Positions 8,733 through 16,981 of a stretch of DNA of 64,000 bases are shown here, piece after piece (positions within the stretch are counted from its first letter, which is position 1; the number at the start of each line of letters is the position of its first letter). A program made the translations under genes and the position numbers. Source of the DNA: Desulfitobacterium_A nosdiversum (GTDB taxonomy: Bacteria; Bacillota; Desulfitobacteriia; Desulfitobacteriales; Desulfitobacteriaceae); contig NZ_CP172056.1 in assembly GCF_049860565.1 (NCBI RefSeq), positions 930,001-994,000 on the forward strand, read 5' to 3'. Below the pieces are notes generated by a model that did no database searches, was not told the origin of the DNA, and saw only the letters and a list, made by a program, of their open reading frames with translations.

Positions 8733-10316
8733 TTGAAAAAGAAGTTTCTTACGGCTAAAGAAGCCGTGGCGCTGATTAAGGATGGAAGTACGGTTGCCAT
8801 AGATGGATTTGTTACCATCGCGCATCCTGAAGAAATTACAGAAGCCTTGGAAAAACGATTTACAGAAACGGGCAGTCCAAGGGGATTATCTCTGGTCTAT
8901 GCAGCCGGACAAGGTGACGGCAAGGATCGAGGGATGAATCATCTGGCTCATGAAGGCTTAATAAAACGTGTTGTCGGAGGACACTGGAACCTTGCTCCGA
9001 AGTTAGGGACGCTTGCTGTTGAAAATAAAATCGAAGCATATAATTTCCCGCAAGGTGTCATTACCCATCTTTTCCGGGATATTGCAGCAGGCAAGCCTGG
9101 AACAATAACGCACGTTGGATTGGAGACTTTTGTTGATCCGCGTATAGACGGCGGCAAATTAAATCAAGTCACGCATGAGGATCTTGTTGAATTGATTACG
9201 TTGAGGGAGAAGGAATATCTCTTCTATCACAGCTTCCCGATCGATGTTGCAATAATCAGAGGAAGCTTAGCGGATGAGGACGGCAATATTTCCATGGAAA
9301 GCGAAGCATTAGATATTGAGGTCCTTGCCGTAGCCCAAGCGGCTCGCAACAGCGGGGGCATGATTATTGCCCAAGTCGAACGTGTGGTTCAAAAGGGATC
9401 TATAAAACCGAGGAGTGTTATTGTACCCGGGAATTTAGTGGATGTAATCGTTGTCTCAAGTGATCCTAAAAAATATCATATGATGACCTTTGGTGAAGAA
9501 TATAACCCAGCCTACAGCGGGGAACAAAAACTCCCCTTGAGCAGTATCAGTCCGATGTCTTTTGATGAAAGGAAAATCATTGCACGGCGGGCCTATCTGG
9601 AGCTCTTTCCGGATGCGATCACGAATCTGGGAATTGGCGTTCCCGAAGGCGTTGCGGCGGTAGCCTCTGAGGAAGGTACTTTAGACGACATTATTTTATC
9701 TGTTGAGGCAGGAGCGAATGGCGGTATGCCTGCAGGTGGCTCAAGCTTTGGAGCGAGTTTTAATCCTACCTCCATTATCACGCAGCCGGAACAATTCGAT
9801 TTTTATGATGGAGGTGGACTGGATTTCACCGTGCTCGGGATGGCCCAAATGGATATGGAAGGCAATGTCAATGTGAGCCGCTTTGGCTCACGCATATCTG
9901 GGGCAGGCGGGTTTATCAATATTTCTCAGAATGCCAAAAAGGTTATCTTTTGCGGAACGTTTATGGCGGGGGGGTTAAAAGCAACAGTAGGCGATGGACG
10001 CTTAACATTGGAACAAGACGGAAAGATCTCGAAAATAATCGAAAAGGTAGAACATGTGACGTTTAGCGGAAAGTATGCCCGGGAACACAATCAAAAGGTT
10101 CTTTATGTCACGGAACGAGCAGTCTTCGAGTTAGGGCAGGAGGGTGTTATGTTAACTGAGATTGCTCCCGGAGTTGATCTTCAAAAAGATATCTTAGAGA
10201 AAATGACCTTTAAACCCATTATTTCGATGCAATTAAAAACCATGGATCCGCGCATTTTTTGTGAGGGGCCGATGTTTAGGGAGAGAGAAATGAATGAGGG
10301 GAATGTTGCGAAATGA
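8733..10316 (+). CDS. Acyl-CoA:acetate/3-ketoacid CoA-transferase (YdiF/Pct type, fused alpha-beta)
   Basis: A single-chain family I CoA-transferase of 527 residues carrying both alpha- and beta-type halves. It moves CoA between short-chain carboxylates. The first half opens with KKFLTAKEAVALIKDGSTVAI. The second half holds the catalytic Glu in LSVEAGANGGMPAGG, resembling the EPGAIGG motif of propionate CoA-transferases. The start is TTG behind a very strong AGGAGGGGG. It is the first gene of the sigma-54 operon and overlaps the next gene by 4 bases (ATGA). In context it probably activates a hydroxy acid using acetyl-CoA as donor; exact substrate unknown. Confidence 0.9.
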   Translation: MKKKFLTAKEAVALIKDGSTVAIDGFVTIAHPEEITEALEKRFTETGSPRGLSLVYAAGQGDGKDRGMNHLAHEGLIKRVVGGHWNLAPKLGTLAVENKIEAYNFPQGVITHLFRDIAAGKPGTITHVGLETFVDPRIDGGKLNQVTHEDLVELITLREKEYLFYHSFPIDVAIIRGSLADEDGNISMESEALDIEVLAVAQAARNSGGMIIAQVERVVQKGSIKPRSVIVPGNLVDVIVVSSDPKKYHMMTFGEEYNPAYSGEQKLPLSSISPMSFDERKIIARRAYLELFPDAITNLGIGVPEGVAAVASEEGTLDDIILSVEAGANGGMPAGGSSFGASFNPTSIITQPEQFDFYDGGGLDFTVLGMAQMDMEGNVNVSRFGSRISGAGGFINISQNAKKVIFCGTFMAGGLKATVGDGRLTLEQDGKISKIIEKVEHVTFSGKYAREHNQKVLYVTERAVFELGQEGVMLTEIAPGVDLQKDILEKMTFKPIISMQLKTMDPRIFCEGPMFREREMNEGNVAK

Positions 10317-11059
10317 TGACGAAGGATAAAGTCGCTCTAGTTACAGGGAGCGGCCAAGGCTTGGGCAAGGCAATCGCTTTTGCTTTAGCAAAAGAAGGGG
10401 CAAAACTTGCTATTAATGATATTCCGTTCAATGAGGCAAAGGCTCGTGACACAGTAGATGAGCTTCGGGCCAAAGGCGTTGAAGCAGAGCTATTTTTAGC
10501 CGATGTCACTGAAGAGGCAAGCGTCAATACGATGGTTGAAAAAGTCCTCGGACATTTTGGACGTATTGATATTCTTGTTAATAACGCAGGAATTAACCGT
10601 GATGGGTTAGTTCATAAAGGCGATTTAAAAAACTGGAACGCTGTAGTCAATGTGAATCTTACAGGTCCATTCATTTGTACAAAAGCAGTACTTCCCAGTA
10701 TGAGACAGAACAACTACGGCCGGATTGTCAATGTTTCTTCGCTTACGGCTCGGATGGGGATTTTCGGAACAGGCTACTATGCAACAACAAAGTCTGGCTT
10801 GCTGGGCTTGACCCGAGTAACCGCAGCAGAGAATAGCACCAAAGGAATCACCTGCAATGCACTTGCGCCGGGTTATATTAAGACCGATATGATGATGAAA
10901 TATTCGCAGGAACAACTCGACGCCCTTATCGCCAAGATTCCTGCAGGCCGTTTGGCTGAGCCGGAAGAGATTGCCGCGGCAGCACTATTCCTCGCGGCTG
11001 ATACCTCAGCTTATATCACAGGTGCAATTCTGGATATCAATGGGGGCTATTTAATTTAA
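10313..11059 (+). CDS. SDR-family 3-oxoacyl/3-hydroxyacyl-CoA (or ACP) reductase, FabG/PhaB-like
   Basis: A 248-residue short-chain dehydrogenase. The cofactor glycine motif TGSGQGLGKAIA, NNAG at about residue 89, Ser in VNVSSLTAR, and the catalytic YxxxK as YYATTKSG are present, with the C-terminal ITGAILDINGGY. FabG-type enzymes act on acyl-ACP, but the position between a CoA-transferase and a thiolase suggests a (3-hydroxybutyryl) acyl-CoA role. The ATG overlaps the previous stop, so translation is coupled. Confidence 0.9.
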   Translation: MMTKDKVALVTGSGQGLGKAIAFALAKEGAKLAINDIPFNEAKARDTVDELRAKGVEAELFLADVTEEASVNTMVEKVLGHFGRIDILVNNAGINRDGLVHKGDLKNWNAVVNVNLTGPFICTKAVLPSMRQNNYGRIVNVSSLTARMGIFGTGYYATTKSGLLGLTRVTAAENSTKGITCNALAPGYIKTDMMMKYSQEQLDALIAKIPAGRLAEPEEIAAAALFLAADTSAYITGAILDINGGYLI

Positions 11060-11087
11060 GATAAATATTTTTAGGGAGGGGATCATT

Positions 11088-12266
11088 ATTAAGGACGTTG
11101 TTATTGTCAGCGCAGTTCGGACACCAATCGGTTCCTTTAATGGAGTGCTTAGTCAGCTCGAGGCCGCAGATTTAGGTGCAATTGTGATCAAAGAAGCAAT
11201 TTATTCTGCCGGTCTTAATCCAGCTGATGTTGAAGAGGTCATCATGGGTAATGTACTGTCTGCAGCCAAGAGCCAAAATCCGGCACGACAGGCTGCGATG
11301 AAAGCAGGGATTCCTCAAGAGGTTCCTGCATGGACGGTAAGTAAAGTCTGCGGTTCCGGTCTTAAGGCTGTTGTCTGCGCAGCTCAGGCCATTATCGCTG
11401 GAGATGCCGAAATTATTGTTGCAGGCGGCATGGAGAGCATGTCACAGTCCGCTTATGCTCTTCCAAAGGCCCGGACAGGCTATCGTATGGGAAATGAGGT
11501 TATTGTCGATACGATGATCAGTGACGGCTTAACGGATGCTTTCCATAATATCCATATGGGGATTACAGCGGAAAATATAGCAGAAAAGTTTGGAATTACC
11601 CGTGAAGAACAGGATCAATATGTGGTGCAGAGTCAGAACAGGGCAGAGAAGGCGATTAAATCAGGGGCTTTTGTTGAAGAGATCGTTCCCGTAACCATAC
11701 CTCTGCGTAAGGGTGACCCGATCACCATCAGTCAGGATGAATTTCCCCGTTTTGGTGCAACGTACGAAGGGCTGGCTAAGCTGCGGCCGGCATTTAAAAA
11801 AGATGGGACTGTAACCGCAGGCAATGCCTCAGGACTTAATGATGGAGCTGCCGCAGTTGTCGTTATGAGCAAGGAGAAGGCTGAACAACTCGGAATCAAA
11901 CCGATGGCAGTGATCACATCTTGGGCTTCGGCAGGAGTTGATCCCCTAATCATGGGAACGGGTCCAATTCCTGCAAGCCGTAAAGCGTTGGCAAAGGCGG
12001 GCCTGACGATTGAAGATATTGACCTGGTTGAAGCCAATGAGGCTTTTGCTTCGCAAACGTTAGAAGTAGCTAAGGAGCTTGGGCTTCAGCCGGAAAAAAC
12101 AAATATTAAAGGCGGTGCTATCGCTTTAGGACATCCGATTGGTGCAAGCGGAGCTCGAGTTCTTGTCACCCTGCTGCATGAAATGAAACGGCAGAATGTT
12201 AAGAGGGGTCTTGCAACGCTCTGTATTGGCGGAGGCCAAGGAATAGCAATGCTCGTAGAAAAATAG
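11088..12266 (+). CDS. Acetyl-CoA C-acetyltransferase (thiolase), probable ATT start
   Basis: A thiolase that condenses or cleaves acetoacetyl-CoA. Nucleophilic Cys is in SKVCGSGLKAV, with GGMESMS, the NEAFA motif, GGAIALGHPIGASGARV and the second catalytic Cys in LCIGGGQG. The conserved N-terminus (KDVVIVSAVRTPIGSF) lies upstream of the first ATG/GTG-type start: the frame is open from 11082, no ATG, GTG or TTG occurs there, and the AGGGAGGGG site (11073-11081) points to ATT at 11085 or 11088. I place the start at 11088 (392 residues). The next usable start, GTG 11145, would remove the first strand and has no ribosome site. Third gene of the sigma-54 operon. Confidence 0.93.
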   Translation: MKDVVIVSAVRTPIGSFNGVLSQLEAADLGAIVIKEAIYSAGLNPADVEEVIMGNVLSAAKSQNPARQAAMKAGIPQEVPAWTVSKVCGSGLKAVVCAAQAIIAGDAEIIVAGGMESMSQSAYALPKARTGYRMGNEVIVDTMISDGLTDAFHNIHMGITAENIAEKFGITREEQDQYVVQSQNRAEKAIKSGAFVEEIVPVTIPLRKGDPITISQDEFPRFGATYEGLAKLRPAFKKDGTVTAGNASGLNDGAAAVVVMSKEKAEQLGIKPMAVITSWASAGVDPLIMGTGPIPASRKALAKAGLTIEDIDLVEANEAFASQTLEVAKELGLQPEKTNIKGGAIALGHPIGASGARVLVTLLHEMKRQNVKRGLATLCIGGGQGIAMLVEK

Positions 12267-12313
12267 ATAGCACGACGTTTAGAGCTGGGGAATAAATTGG
12301 GAGGTGTTTTTAG

Positions 12314-13708
12314 ATGGGAGTACTAGGGATTCTTCTTAGTCTTGGACTCTTGATGTTCATGGCGTACAGAGGCTTTTCCGTCATCTTTTTCGCACCGGTA
12401 TTTGCTATACTCGCCGCCGTTTTTTCAGGAATGTCGATAATGCCTACGTATACAGAAATCTTTTTGCCTAATCTGGCGAACTATGTAAAAATTTATTTTC
12501 CTTTCTTCTTGTTAGGTGCGGTCTTTGGCAAAGTCATGGAAGAATCAGGAGCCGCGAAATCCATTGCGCGCTTCATTGTACAAAAACTCGGCAAACGTCA
12601 GGCCATTCTCGCGGTGGTATTATCTGCAGCGATCCTAACCTATGGTGGTGTCAGCCTTTTCGTTGTTGCTTTTGCAGTCTATCCCTTCGCAGCATCAGTT
12701 TTTAAGGAAGCCGATATTCCAAAACGGCTGCTTCCGGCAACAATCGCACTAGGAGCCTTCACCTTTACGATGGATGCTCTTCCAGGAACGCCTCAAATTC
12801 AAAACTCGATCCCGATGAAATTTTTTAATACGGATCTTTATGCGGCACCTGTGTTTGGGACACTGGGAACACTCATTGTTTTGGGATGCGGGCTTGCCTA
12901 TTTAGAATGGCGGAAACGGAGCGCACAAGCTGCCGGTGAAGGATATGGCACGAATCATAAACAAGAACCGGAAATTGTGGAAGACACGAATCTCCCCAAT
13001 CCATTATTGTCAGTTGTCCCCCTTGCCTCAGTCCTAATCATAACTTTGATTCTGCAAAAAATGGTCTTTCCTCAATGGGATATTACAGCATGGGCAACCC
13101 AGGCTCCCTACAATATGGCAAAAGCAGGTATCGTTGGGACGATGAATAACTGGGCTCTTATCATTGCCTTAGTCATAGGCTCGGGTCTTGCCCTGATTAT
13201 CAATCCTAAGCGAATCAAAGGAAATATCGCCCGTGCGATCAATGCCGGAGCAATCGGCTCGTTGCTAGCCGTGATGAACACAGCCTCAGAAGTGGGTTTT
13301 GGAAATGTTATTAAATCTCTGCCAGGTTTTCAGAGCATTGCGCAAGCCTTAATGGGTATTAACGGAAACGGAAGTCCTCTTCTCTCAGAGGCAGTGACCG
13401 TTAACGTTTTGGCAGGAGTAACAGGTTCAGCCTCAGGAGGTATGAGCATTGCACTGGATACCTTTGGCAAACATTATCTGGAATGGGCGACGAGAACTGG
13501 GATCAGCCCGGAGTTGCTCCATCGGGTTGCTTCAATGGCTTCCGGAGGAATGGATACCTTGCCGCATAATGGCGCCGTGATTACCCTCTTGGGAATTGCA
13601 GGACTCACGCATAAGGAATCCTATAAAGACATTTTCGCGATTACACTCTTGAAAACGTTTACGGTAATAATTCTCATTTTACTTCAAAGCGTTTTCCATT
13701 TCGTCTAA
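12314..13708 (+). CDS. GntP-family permease
   Basis: A 464-residue inner-membrane transporter with about 12 hydrophobic segments, of the gluconate/GntP (ion transporter) family. GntP relatives carry gluconate and, in some operons, 3-hydroxybutyrate. Recognisable features are the ALGAFTFTMDALPGTPQIQN region near residues 140-160 and the C-terminal ASMASGGMDTLPHNGAVIT motif. It is the last gene of the sigma-54 operon, 47 bases after the thiolase with a GGGAGG site. The operon context makes a short hydroxy acid the likely substrate (inference). Confidence 0.87.
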   Translation: MGVLGILLSLGLLMFMAYRGFSVIFFAPVFAILAAVFSGMSIMPTYTEIFLPNLANYVKIYFPFFLLGAVFGKVMEESGAAKSIARFIVQKLGKRQAILAVVLSAAILTYGGVSLFVVAFAVYPFAASVFKEADIPKRLLPATIALGAFTFTMDALPGTPQIQNSIPMKFFNTDLYAAPVFGTLGTLIVLGCGLAYLEWRKRSAQAAGEGYGTNHKQEPEIVEDTNLPNPLLSVVPLASVLIITLILQKMVFPQWDITAWATQAPYNMAKAGIVGTMNNWALIIALVIGSGLALIINPKRIKGNIARAINAGAIGSLLAVMNTASEVGFGNVIKSLPGFQSIAQALMGINGNGSPLLSEAVTVNVLAGVTGSASGGMSIALDTFGKHYLEWATRTGISPELLHRVASMASGGMDTLPHNGAVITLLGIAGLTHKESYKDIFAITLLKTFTVIILILLQSVFHFV

Positions 13709-13740
13709 AATAATTATTTTATAAAAATCCATATTCTTTA

Positions 13741-13771
13741 AAGGGCTGCGTTTTAGCGGCTCTATTTTTAT
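13741..13771 (+). terminator. Probable terminator after the GntP-type permease
   Basis: Short hairpin GGGCTGC-GTTTTA-GCGGCTC followed by TATTTTTAT, 35 bases after the stop. It closes the sigma-54 operon. Confidence 0.55.
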
Positions 13772-13922
13772 CTAAGTTTATTTATGGGCTATATTTATGT
13801 ATAAACACTTAATATTAGAAGAGATCTTTAATAGATGTTTAGGTATCCCTTAAAGGGTTAAGACTGGGAAAATAAGAGAAATTATGCTATACTGAAAATC
13901 TCAACTGGGAGGAGGGTTAACT

Positions 13923-14390
13923 ATGGCATCCGAAGGAATAAAGGTCATCTCGGATAACCGCAAAGCCTATCACGATTACTTCGTGGAAGAAAAGCTTGAA
14001 GCCGGAATCATTTTGACAGGAACAGAAATCAAGTCGATTCGGAATGGACGAGTGAATCTCAAAGATAGTTATGCCCGGATTGATAATGGGGAAATCTGGC
14101 TTTATCAGATGCACATTAGCCCTTATGAACAAGGAAATCGGTTTAATCATGACCCTTTAAGAAAACGGAAGCTTCTTCTGAACCATTCCGAGATTATAAA
14201 ATTAGTTGGTAAGATTCAGCAACAAGGCTTAACCTTGATTCCAACGCGGATTTACTTGAGAAGAGGTCTGGCAAAGATTGAGCTCGGGGTCTGTAAAGGG
14301 AAGAAAAACTATGATAAGCGACAGGATATTGCCGAACGGGATGCTAAGCGGGATATTGAACGGAGTCTTAGAGACCGTGAAAAGAGATAA
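13923..14390 (+). CDS. smpB: SsrA-binding protein SmpB
   Basis: SmpB binds tmRNA and delivers it to stalled ribosomes in trans-translation. The 155-residue protein carries NRKAYHDYFVEEKLEAGI, LTGTEIKSIRNGRVNLKDSY and the C-terminal KGKKNYDKRQDIAERDAKRDI that enters the mRNA channel. The ATG follows GGGAGGAGGG. Its RNA partner ssrA is about 8 kb downstream at 22343, with regulator, UbiB and efflux genes between; the two are usually closer in Firmicutes. Confidence 0.97.
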   Translation: MASEGIKVISDNRKAYHDYFVEEKLEAGIILTGTEIKSIRNGRVNLKDSYARIDNGEIWLYQMHISPYEQGNRFNHDPLRKRKLLLNHSEIIKLVGKIQQQGLTLIPTRIYLRRGLAKIELGVCKGKKNYDKRQDIAERDAKRDIERSLRDREKR

Positions 14391-14396
14391 GAAATC

Positions 14397-14437
14397 AACA
14401 GCTATTTGGCGTAAAGCGAGATGGCTGTTTTTTTATT
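14397..14437 (+). terminator. Intrinsic terminator after smpB
   Basis: Stem AACAGCTAT / ATGGCTGTT (one wobble) followed by a run of seven Ts. Confidence 0.8.
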
Positions 14438-14481
14438 TTAAATGGGCATATATTTATTATTAATGATTTGCAAGTATGAAA

Positions 14482-14499
14482 GATATGATATATCATATC
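14482..14499. promoter_or_regulatory. Perfect 18-base palindrome upstream of the AbrB-type gene
   Basis: gatatgatatatcatatc is a perfect palindrome ending 17 bases before the AbrB start. It lies in the promoter/leader gap and is a good candidate autoregulatory operator. It contains no clear separate -10/-35. Confidence 0.6.
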
Positions 14500-14516
14500 A
14501 AGTAGAGGTGATATGA

Positions 14517-14798
14517 ATGGGTCCGCATGGAAAATTTTATGGATCAACGGTCATGGGGGAACGAGGTCAAGTTGTAATTCCGGCTGAGGCGAGAGAGGAA
14601 CTCGGAATCGAACCAGGCGAAAAATTTATTGTACTTGGAAATAAAAGAAAAGGAGTTGTCATCTTAATTAAATCTGAGGTGATGACGAGGTTCGCAGATA
14701 TGATGTTTAGAAAGGCTAGATTTTTTGATGAGATGTTTAATTTCTCGGGGAGTGACGATGAAGGGGACAATGGCAATAAAGGTGATAAGAAAATTTAG
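14517..14798 (+). CDS. AbrB/SpoVT-type DNA-binding regulator
   Basis: A 93-residue transition-state-type regulator. The swapped-hairpin domain is at about residues 5-52 (GSTVMGERGQVVIPAEAREELGIEPGEKF), followed by an acidic tail (SGSDDEGDNGNKGD). The ATG is chosen over an out-of-frame ATG four bases earlier, with AGAGGTGAT as ribosome site. It sits 9 bases before the UbiB-like gene, so the two form an operon preceded by a perfect palindrome, suggesting autoregulation. Confidence 0.88.
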   Translation: MGPHGKFYGSTVMGERGQVVIPAEAREELGIEPGEKFIVLGNKRKGVVILIKSEVMTRFADMMFRKARFFDEMFNFSGSDDEGDNGNKGDKKI

Positions 14799-14807
14799 GA
14801 GGAAATC

Positions 14808-16514
14808 ATGCCACTCATCATAAAATACATTCGAGATAAGCGTTTCCGTAAAATTATTGCTCTGTTCTTACGTTTTGTGCTGCAACTTTGGTGGCTCGGC
14901 AAAAGTACACGATTTAACAGTGCGGAGAAGCGAGAGCTAAAATATAAAGCAGTTTACCGTAAACAAGCCCGAACCTTTACCGAGACAGCCACGGAACTGG
15001 GGGGACTGCTGATTAAGCTCGGACAATTTTTTAGTTCCCGAGTGGATGTTTTGCCCGAGGAGTATACGAGTGAGCTCTCGAAATTACAGGATGCAGTTAA
15101 ACCGGTAGCAACTGAGGAGATCATTCAATGCATCGAAGCAGAATTCGGCTCAAGTATAAATGAGATTTTCAGGAAATTTTCCCAATTTCCGGTTGCAGCT
15201 GCTTCTTTAGGGCAAGTTCATACCGCGGAGACGAAAGAACATAAGAAAGTAGCCGTGAAGATTTTACGGCCTGGCATCGAGAAAATCATTCGGGTCGATT
15301 TTGAAGCCCTCCGTTTCGTGGCGAACTTTGCGAAGCGCTATCCGAAGATTAATGCAGCCGTCGATCTAGATCAGATTTATAACGAATTCGTTGAAACGAC
15401 CCTGGATGAACTGGATTATGTTAAAGAAGGCCGGAATGCAGATACCTTTCGGGCAAATTTTGCGGCAGATGAGCGGTTCTATGTTCCCCAAATTGATTGG
15501 GAATACACAACACAGCGTGTCTTGACCATGGAGTTCATCGAAGGGTGTAAAGTCAATGATTATGAAGCTTTGGAAAAGGCAGGAATTGATCGGGCCCTCC
15601 TCGCCGACACCTTGATCGCTGCTTTTGTCCAGCAGGTGCTTTATGATTCCTTCTTTCATGCAGATCCTCATCCAGGCAACCTGCTTGTTAAAGAGGATGG
15701 AAGGCTTGTCTTCTTAGATTTTGGGATGATGGGGCGAATCGAAAAGCGGATGCGTGAAGAGCTGGTTGCTTTCATTATGGCGATCTTTAAAAAAGACACG
15801 GATGAAATGATCACAGTCTTTGAGCATTTGGGCTTTCTGCGGCCTCATGCTAATAAATCAACGCTCAGCAAGAGCTTTAAACTGATTCTGGCTGCAATGT
15901 TTGAAGCCCCGAATTTAAAAACGATTAATTCAGAAGAATTTCTTCTCGAAATCAGAGAATTTATGTATTCCCAGCCCTTTCAGATTCCGGCGCAAATGCT
16001 ATTCCTGGGGAAAGCCCTCTCAACGATCCTGGGGATCTGCAGCGGATTAAACCCGAAATTAGATCTCATCAAAACGCTGCAGCCTTATGCAGAGGATTTG
16101 TTGTCTGGAGCGAAAACGGGAAGCCCTAAACAAGGATCTGTCTTAGACCAGGCCAAGAAAACACTCATTGAGGTCGTTACGCTGCCGGAAAAGCTGAATC
16201 GTTTTTTGACCGGCTTGGAACTGGGTGAAGTTAGAATTCAGCCCTCGCGAAGTTTCGAATCAGATCTCTTGCAAAATCAGAGTCAGCAAGCGAGCCGAAT
16301 CGTACGTGCGATCTTGAGCAGCGGTTTCTTAATTTCCGGGTCTATTTTACTGGGAGGTCCGTTTTTTAAAAGCGGGATAGCGATGATTATCCTTTCCGGA
16401 TTAATATTTCTTTCGCTCATGAGAATGAAACGCACCGATTCACATTTCCGATCGCGGCGAAGAATGGAGATGCGGGAACCTACGGGATTTCACAAGCCGC
16501 GTTTTCATCCTTAA
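14808..16514 (+). CDS. UbiB/ABC1 (AarF) atypical protein kinase-like protein
   Basis: A 568-residue membrane-tethered UbiB-family atypical kinase/ATPase. The KxGQ motif is in GGLLIKLGQFFSSRVDVLP (about residues 66-85), the A-rich loop in AAASLGQVHTAE, the ATP-site Lys in KVAVKILRPG, catalytic HADPHPGNLLV near 285 and metal DFG in VFLDFGMMG. Two hydrophobic helices close the protein (about 505-545). Family members support quinone or lipid metabolism, though the substrate is unclear in bacteria. Co-transcribed with the upstream AbrB gene. Confidence 0.9.
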   Translation: MPLIIKYIRDKRFRKIIALFLRFVLQLWWLGKSTRFNSAEKRELKYKAVYRKQARTFTETATELGGLLIKLGQFFSSRVDVLPEEYTSELSKLQDAVKPVATEEIIQCIEAEFGSSINEIFRKFSQFPVAAASLGQVHTAETKEHKKVAVKILRPGIEKIIRVDFEALRFVANFAKRYPKINAAVDLDQIYNEFVETTLDELDYVKEGRNADTFRANFAADERFYVPQIDWEYTTQRVLTMEFIEGCKVNDYEALEKAGIDRALLADTLIAAFVQQVLYDSFFHADPHPGNLLVKEDGRLVFLDFGMMGRIEKRMREELVAFIMAIFKKDTDEMITVFEHLGFLRPHANKSTLSKSFKLILAAMFEAPNLKTINSEEFLLEIREFMYSQPFQIPAQMLFLGKALSTILGICSGLNPKLDLIKTLQPYAEDLLSGAKTGSPKQGSVLDQAKKTLIEVVTLPEKLNRFLTGLELGEVRIQPSRSFESDLLQNQSQQASRIVRAILSSGFLISGSILLGGPFFKSGIAMIILSGLIFLSLMRMKRTDSHFRSRRRMEMREPTGFHKPRFHP

Positions 16515-16539
16515 TTAATAAATAAAGGAGAGATGGATT

Positions 16540-16890
16540 ATGAGTTCGGAGAATTTCAGCTTTTCCTTTGAGGAAAATGAAGAAGGCTTTACAGTGACAT
16601 TAAAGGGCGATAAGGAAAAGCTCAGGCACAAGTTGGAAGCTTTTGAAGCGTTCTTGAACTTTCGTGAAAAAGCGAAGAATGCGGGCTGGGAACATCACGG
16701 CGAAGAATCACCGATGTACAGCTTTATGCGAGCTATGCATAAGCATCATGGAGCACATCATGGCTTCGGCGAGCACCAGGGGCACTGCGGTCACCATGGA
16801 TACCATGGACATCATGGAAACAGTGGCTCTGTGCAGCAGGATGGAGATCAGAAACAAAACGATGGAGAGAACAAGCCGTCCGCTGAGTAA
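16540..16890 (+). CDS. His-rich small protein of unknown function
   Basis: A 116-residue protein with no family I recognise. The first 60 residues look like a small alpha/beta fold (ENFSFSFEENEEGFTVTLKG then a charged helix LRHKLEAFEAFLNFREKAK). Residues 65-95 are extremely His-rich (HKHHGAHHGFGEHQGHCGHH and on), suggesting divalent metal binding. Starts with ATG behind AAGGAGAG, 25 bases after the UbiB-like gene, so it may be the third gene of that operon. A bidirectional terminator follows. Confidence 0.8.
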   Translation: MSSENFSFSFEENEEGFTVTLKGDKEKLRHKLEAFEAFLNFREKAKNAGWEHHGEESPMYSFMRAMHKHHGAHHGFGEHQGHCGHHGYHGHHGNSGSVQQDGDQKQNDGENKPSAE

Positions 16891-16907
16891 GGAAGTTGTT
16901 TGAAATG

Positions 16908-16946
16908 AAAAAATCCAGCGGATCTTTTAGATTCGCTGGATTTTTT
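16908..16946. terminator. Bidirectional terminator between convergent operons
   Basis: Symmetric hairpin AAAAAATCCAGCGGA / TTCGCTGGATTTTTT, with A-run and T-run on opposite sides. It serves the plus-strand His-rich gene and the minus-strand efflux operon. Confidence 0.88.
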
Positions 16947-16981
16947 CTTCCAATCTTCAAGTTTCAAATTTAAATCTAGAA

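Noticed and set aside
16664..16903. Plus-strand frame overlapping the His-rich gene
   Set aside because: Arises from the repetitive CAT/GGC codons in another frame; the His-rich frame has the proper start and ribosome site.
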